From the NCBI GenBank assembly GCA_031255875.1, contig JAIRRR010000136.1:1-16549 (forward strand): 16,549 bases of DNA. Reading direction: 5' to 3'. A program made the position numbers and the translations under genes. Under the pieces are notes generated by a model. That model worked only from the letters and a program-made list of their open reading frames with translations. It had not been told where the DNA came from and made no database searches. Source of the DNA: Treponema sp. (GTDB taxonomy: Bacteria > Spirochaetota > Spirochaetia > Treponematales > Breznakiellaceae). Shown here piece by piece: positions 14,607 to 16,549 of this stretch (position 1 is the first letter of the stretch; the number at the start of each line of letters is the position of its first letter).

Positions 14607-16484
14607 ATGGAAAGCATGAAGCGTACAAACACCTGCGGGGAACTGCGGAAGGCCGATGCCGGGAAGCGGGTCGTCCTTAACGGCTGGGTGCACCGGAAGC
14701 GGGACCACGGCGGCATTTCCTTTATCAGCCTGCGGGACCGTTACGGCGTCACCCAGGTTGTGGTTGACTGCGAGCAGAATGGCGATCTGGCGGCGTTGAG
14801 CGCCGAGCTGAGAAACGAATTCTGCATTGCCGTCGAAGGGTCCGTAAGGGAAAGGCCCGGCAGCATGGTCAACAGCGAAATGATCACCGGGGAAATCGAG
14901 GTCGCCGCGGACAGGATAGTAATTCTGAACAGGTCCCTGGCGCTGCCTTTCCAGATCGACGCCGAAGGGTCGGACGAATCGGAAGCGAAAGAAGAACTGC
15001 GCCTAAAGTACCGCTACCTGGACCTCCGCTCCTCGGGGATGCAGAAGCGCATACGGCTACGGAACGAGGCGGCTTTCGCAGTGCGGGAATGGCTGGTAAA
15101 GCAGGGTTTTTACGAAATAGAGACCCCGACATTCATCAGGTCCACGCCGGAGGGGGCCAGGGACTACCTGGTGCCTTCGCGCATCCACCCGGGAAAATTC
15201 TACGCCCTGCCCCAGTCGCCCCAGCTTTACAAGCAGATACTTATGGCGGCGGGTTTTGACAAGTACTTCCAGATTGCCCGCTGTTACCGGGACGAGGACG
15301 CCCGGGGGGACCGCCAGCCCGAGTTTACCCAGATCGACATAGAGATGTCCTTCGTGGGGCGGGAAGACATACTTGCCGTAACCGAGGGGCTGATGGGCTA
15401 CGTGTTCAAAAAAACGATAGGCGTGGAACTTCCCGCGCATTTTGCCCGGCTCAGCTACGAAGAAGCCATGGAACGCTACGGCTCGGACAAGCCCGATCTC
15501 CGTTTCGGCCTTGAGCTGCGGGACTTTTCCCCCTATGTCGCCGCGTCCGGCTTCCAGGCTTTCAAGGACGCGCTGGAGCGGGGCGAGGCTGAGAGAAGCG
15601 CCGCCGCCGCTAAAGGCATTACCGTTCCGGGCGGCGCGGTAAAAGCGCTGGTGGTCCCTTCTGCGGCAATGGGCGGCGCGTCCTATTCCAGAAAGCAGAT
15701 CGAGGAACTGGAAGCCCACGCGAAGATATACCGGGCGAAGGGGCTTGCCTGGATGAAGGCGGGCGGTACGGAGGGCGCGCCGCTTTTGGAAGGCGGCGTT
15801 TCCAAATTCTTCCAGGACCAGGCCGGGCCGATATGCAACGGGCTGGGCGCGAAAAGCGGGGATCTTATCCTTATCGTGGCGGACTCCGCGAGGAAGACCG
15901 CGAATACCGCGCTGGGGGCCGTGCGGTCAAAACTGGGAAAGGACCTTAAACTTGCCGAAGGACCGGGCGGCGGGCGGCGCTTCGAATTTGTCTGGATAGT
16001 AGACTTTCCGTTATTCGAATTTAACGAGGAGGAGAACCGCTGGCAGGCGGCCCACCACATGTTCAGCTACCCGCAGGAACAGTACCACGGCACCCTGGAG
16101 CAGGACCCCGGCGCGGTAAAGGGCGACCTCTACGATCTGGTGCTCAACGGCTACGAGCTTGCCTCGGGCTCCATCCGTATCCACAGCCCGGAACTGCAAA
16201 ACCGCGTCTTCGGCATAGTCGGCATCCCCCCCGAGGAGGCGCAGGCCAGGTTCGGCTTTCTCACCGAAGCATTCAAATACGGCGCGCCCCCCCACGGCGG
16301 CATCGCGCCGGGCTTTGACCGGCTGGTAATGATTATGGCGGGGGAAACTTCCATTAAGGAAGTGATCGCCTTTCCGAAAGATTCCTTCGCGAAGAGTCCC
16401 ATGGACGACTGCCCCGGGGAAGTTGACGAAAAACAGCTTAAAGAACTGCACCTGTCGGTCGTCTACCCGGAACAAAAAAAATGA
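14607..16484 (+). CDS. aspS: Aspartyl-tRNA synthetase, bacterial type
   Basis: The 625-aa class IIb synthetase charges tRNA-Asp (or tRNA-Asp and tRNA-Asn when AsnRS is absent). The N-terminal OB-fold starts TCGELRKADAGKRVVLNGW, with GWVHRKRDHGG and SLRDRYG. Class II motif 2 is ARCYRDEDARGDRQPEFTQ at about 224-242. A bacterial GAD insertion domain (about 290-430) follows. Motif 3 is GGIAPGFDRL with R572. The length is normal for bacterial AspRS. Two ATGs compete: 14607 (MESMKRTN) and 14616 (MKRTNTCG). The second matches the usual family start. The first fits a leaderless transcript, because neither has a good ribosome binding site. The stop overlaps the next gene as ATGA. Confidence 0.97.
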   Translation: MESMKRTNTCGELRKADAGKRVVLNGWVHRKRDHGGISFISLRDRYGVTQVVVDCEQNGDLAALSAELRNEFCIAVEGSVRERPGSMVNSEMITGEIEVAADRIVILNRSLALPFQIDAEGSDESEAKEELRLKYRYLDLRSSGMQKRIRLRNEAAFAVREWLVKQGFYEIETPTFIRSTPEGARDYLVPSRIHPGKFYALPQSPQLYKQILMAAGFDKYFQIARCYRDEDARGDRQPEFTQIDIEMSFVGREDILAVTEGLMGYVFKKTIGVELPAHFARLSYEEAMERYGSDKPDLRFGLELRDFSPYVAASGFQAFKDALERGEAERSAAAAKGITVPGGAVKALVVPSAAMGGASYSRKQIEELEAHAKIYRAKGLAWMKAGGTEGAPLLEGGVSKFFQDQAGPICNGLGAKSGDLILIVADSARKTANTALGAVRSKLGKDLKLAEGPGGGRRFEFVWIVDFPLFEFNEEENRWQAAHHMFSYPQEQYHGTLEQDPGAVKGDLYDLVLNGYELASGSIRIHSPELQNRVFGIVGIPPEEAQARFGFLTEAFKYGAPPHGGIAPGFDRLVMIMAGETSIKEVIAFPKDSFAKSPMDDCPGEVDEKQLKELHLSVVYPEQKK

Positions 16485-16549
16485 AAGAATTGGCGGAACT
16501 GTTTTTCATTTTCGCCCGTGTCGGCGTGTTTACCTACGGGGGCGGGTAC
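16481..16549 (+). CDS. Chromate transporter family protein, N-terminal fragment
   Basis: ATG 16481 overlaps the aspS TGA as ATGA and opens 23 codons before the window ends. The visible MKELAELFFIFARVGVFTYGGGY has the amphipathic start and FTYGGGY signature of chromate-ion transporter (CHR/ChrA) proteins, inner-membrane carriers. In many treponemes and clostridia such genes occur as two short halves, which cannot be judged here. CCGGAAC lies about 8 bases upstream. Substrate is uncertain even in complete members, since many are not linked to chromate resistance. Confidence 0.8.
   Translation, partial: MKELAELFFIFARVGVFTYGGGY

Noticed and set aside
1..16549. CRISPR array, tRNA or rRNA genes, transposase
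   Set aside because: No regularly spaced repeats, no tRNA-like cloverleaf with a conserved T-arm, no rRNA stretches and no transposase motifs were seen on reading both strands.

Overview
The window (about 60% G+C by eye) looks like chromosome from an anaerobic, fermenting, diderm bacterium. The best match is a gut-type treponeme (Spirochaetota, termite-gut treponeme relatives). The evidence is an rpoN-hpf pair, a pyruvate-ferredoxin-type enzyme (IorAB), AdhE, a periplasmic binding protein with a cleavable signal peptide, and a sensory-type [FeFe] hydrogenase of a kind known from treponemes and clostridia. The taxonomic call is inference; no rRNA or tRNA is present to anchor it.

Layout. (1) 1-105: tail of an unidentified + strand gene. 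(2) 106-479: a 374-base gap packed with hairpins, including two good terminators and a possible rpoN promoter. (3) 480-2251, + strand: rpoN (sigma-54) and hpf (ribosome hibernation factor). (4) 7204 down to 2290, - strand: one transcription unit made of a polar amino-acid ABC transporter (binding protein, permease, ATPase) followed 14 bases later by iorA and iorB. A near-consensus promoter stands in front. The grouping suggests uptake of an amino acid whose 2-oxo acid is then oxidised by IorAB to an acyl-CoA with reduction of ferredoxin. (5) 7428-8006, + strand: a MazE/MazF-like toxin-antitoxin pair bracketed by a 23-base near-perfect direct repeat. (6) 8214-14536, + strand: a tightly overlapping four-gene operon, adhE, an APH-fold kinase, a sensory [FeFe] hydrogenase with a C-terminal PAS domain, and a SpoIIE/PP2C phosphatase with an extra C-terminal domain. 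(7) 14607-end, + strand: aspS, overlapping by ATGA the start of a chromate-transporter-type gene cut by the window edge.

The most interesting block is region 6. It puts a putative H2 or redox sensor, a kinase-like protein and a phosphatase on the same transcript as the main ethanol-forming enzyme. This looks like a self-contained circuit that could tie reductant disposal to H2 level by protein phosphorylation. A second unexpected pattern is promoter geometry. Three genes that lack a convincing ribosome binding site (mazE-like, iorA, aspS) each have a TATAAT-like hexamer followed by exactly six bases and then ATG, which predicts leaderless mRNAs.
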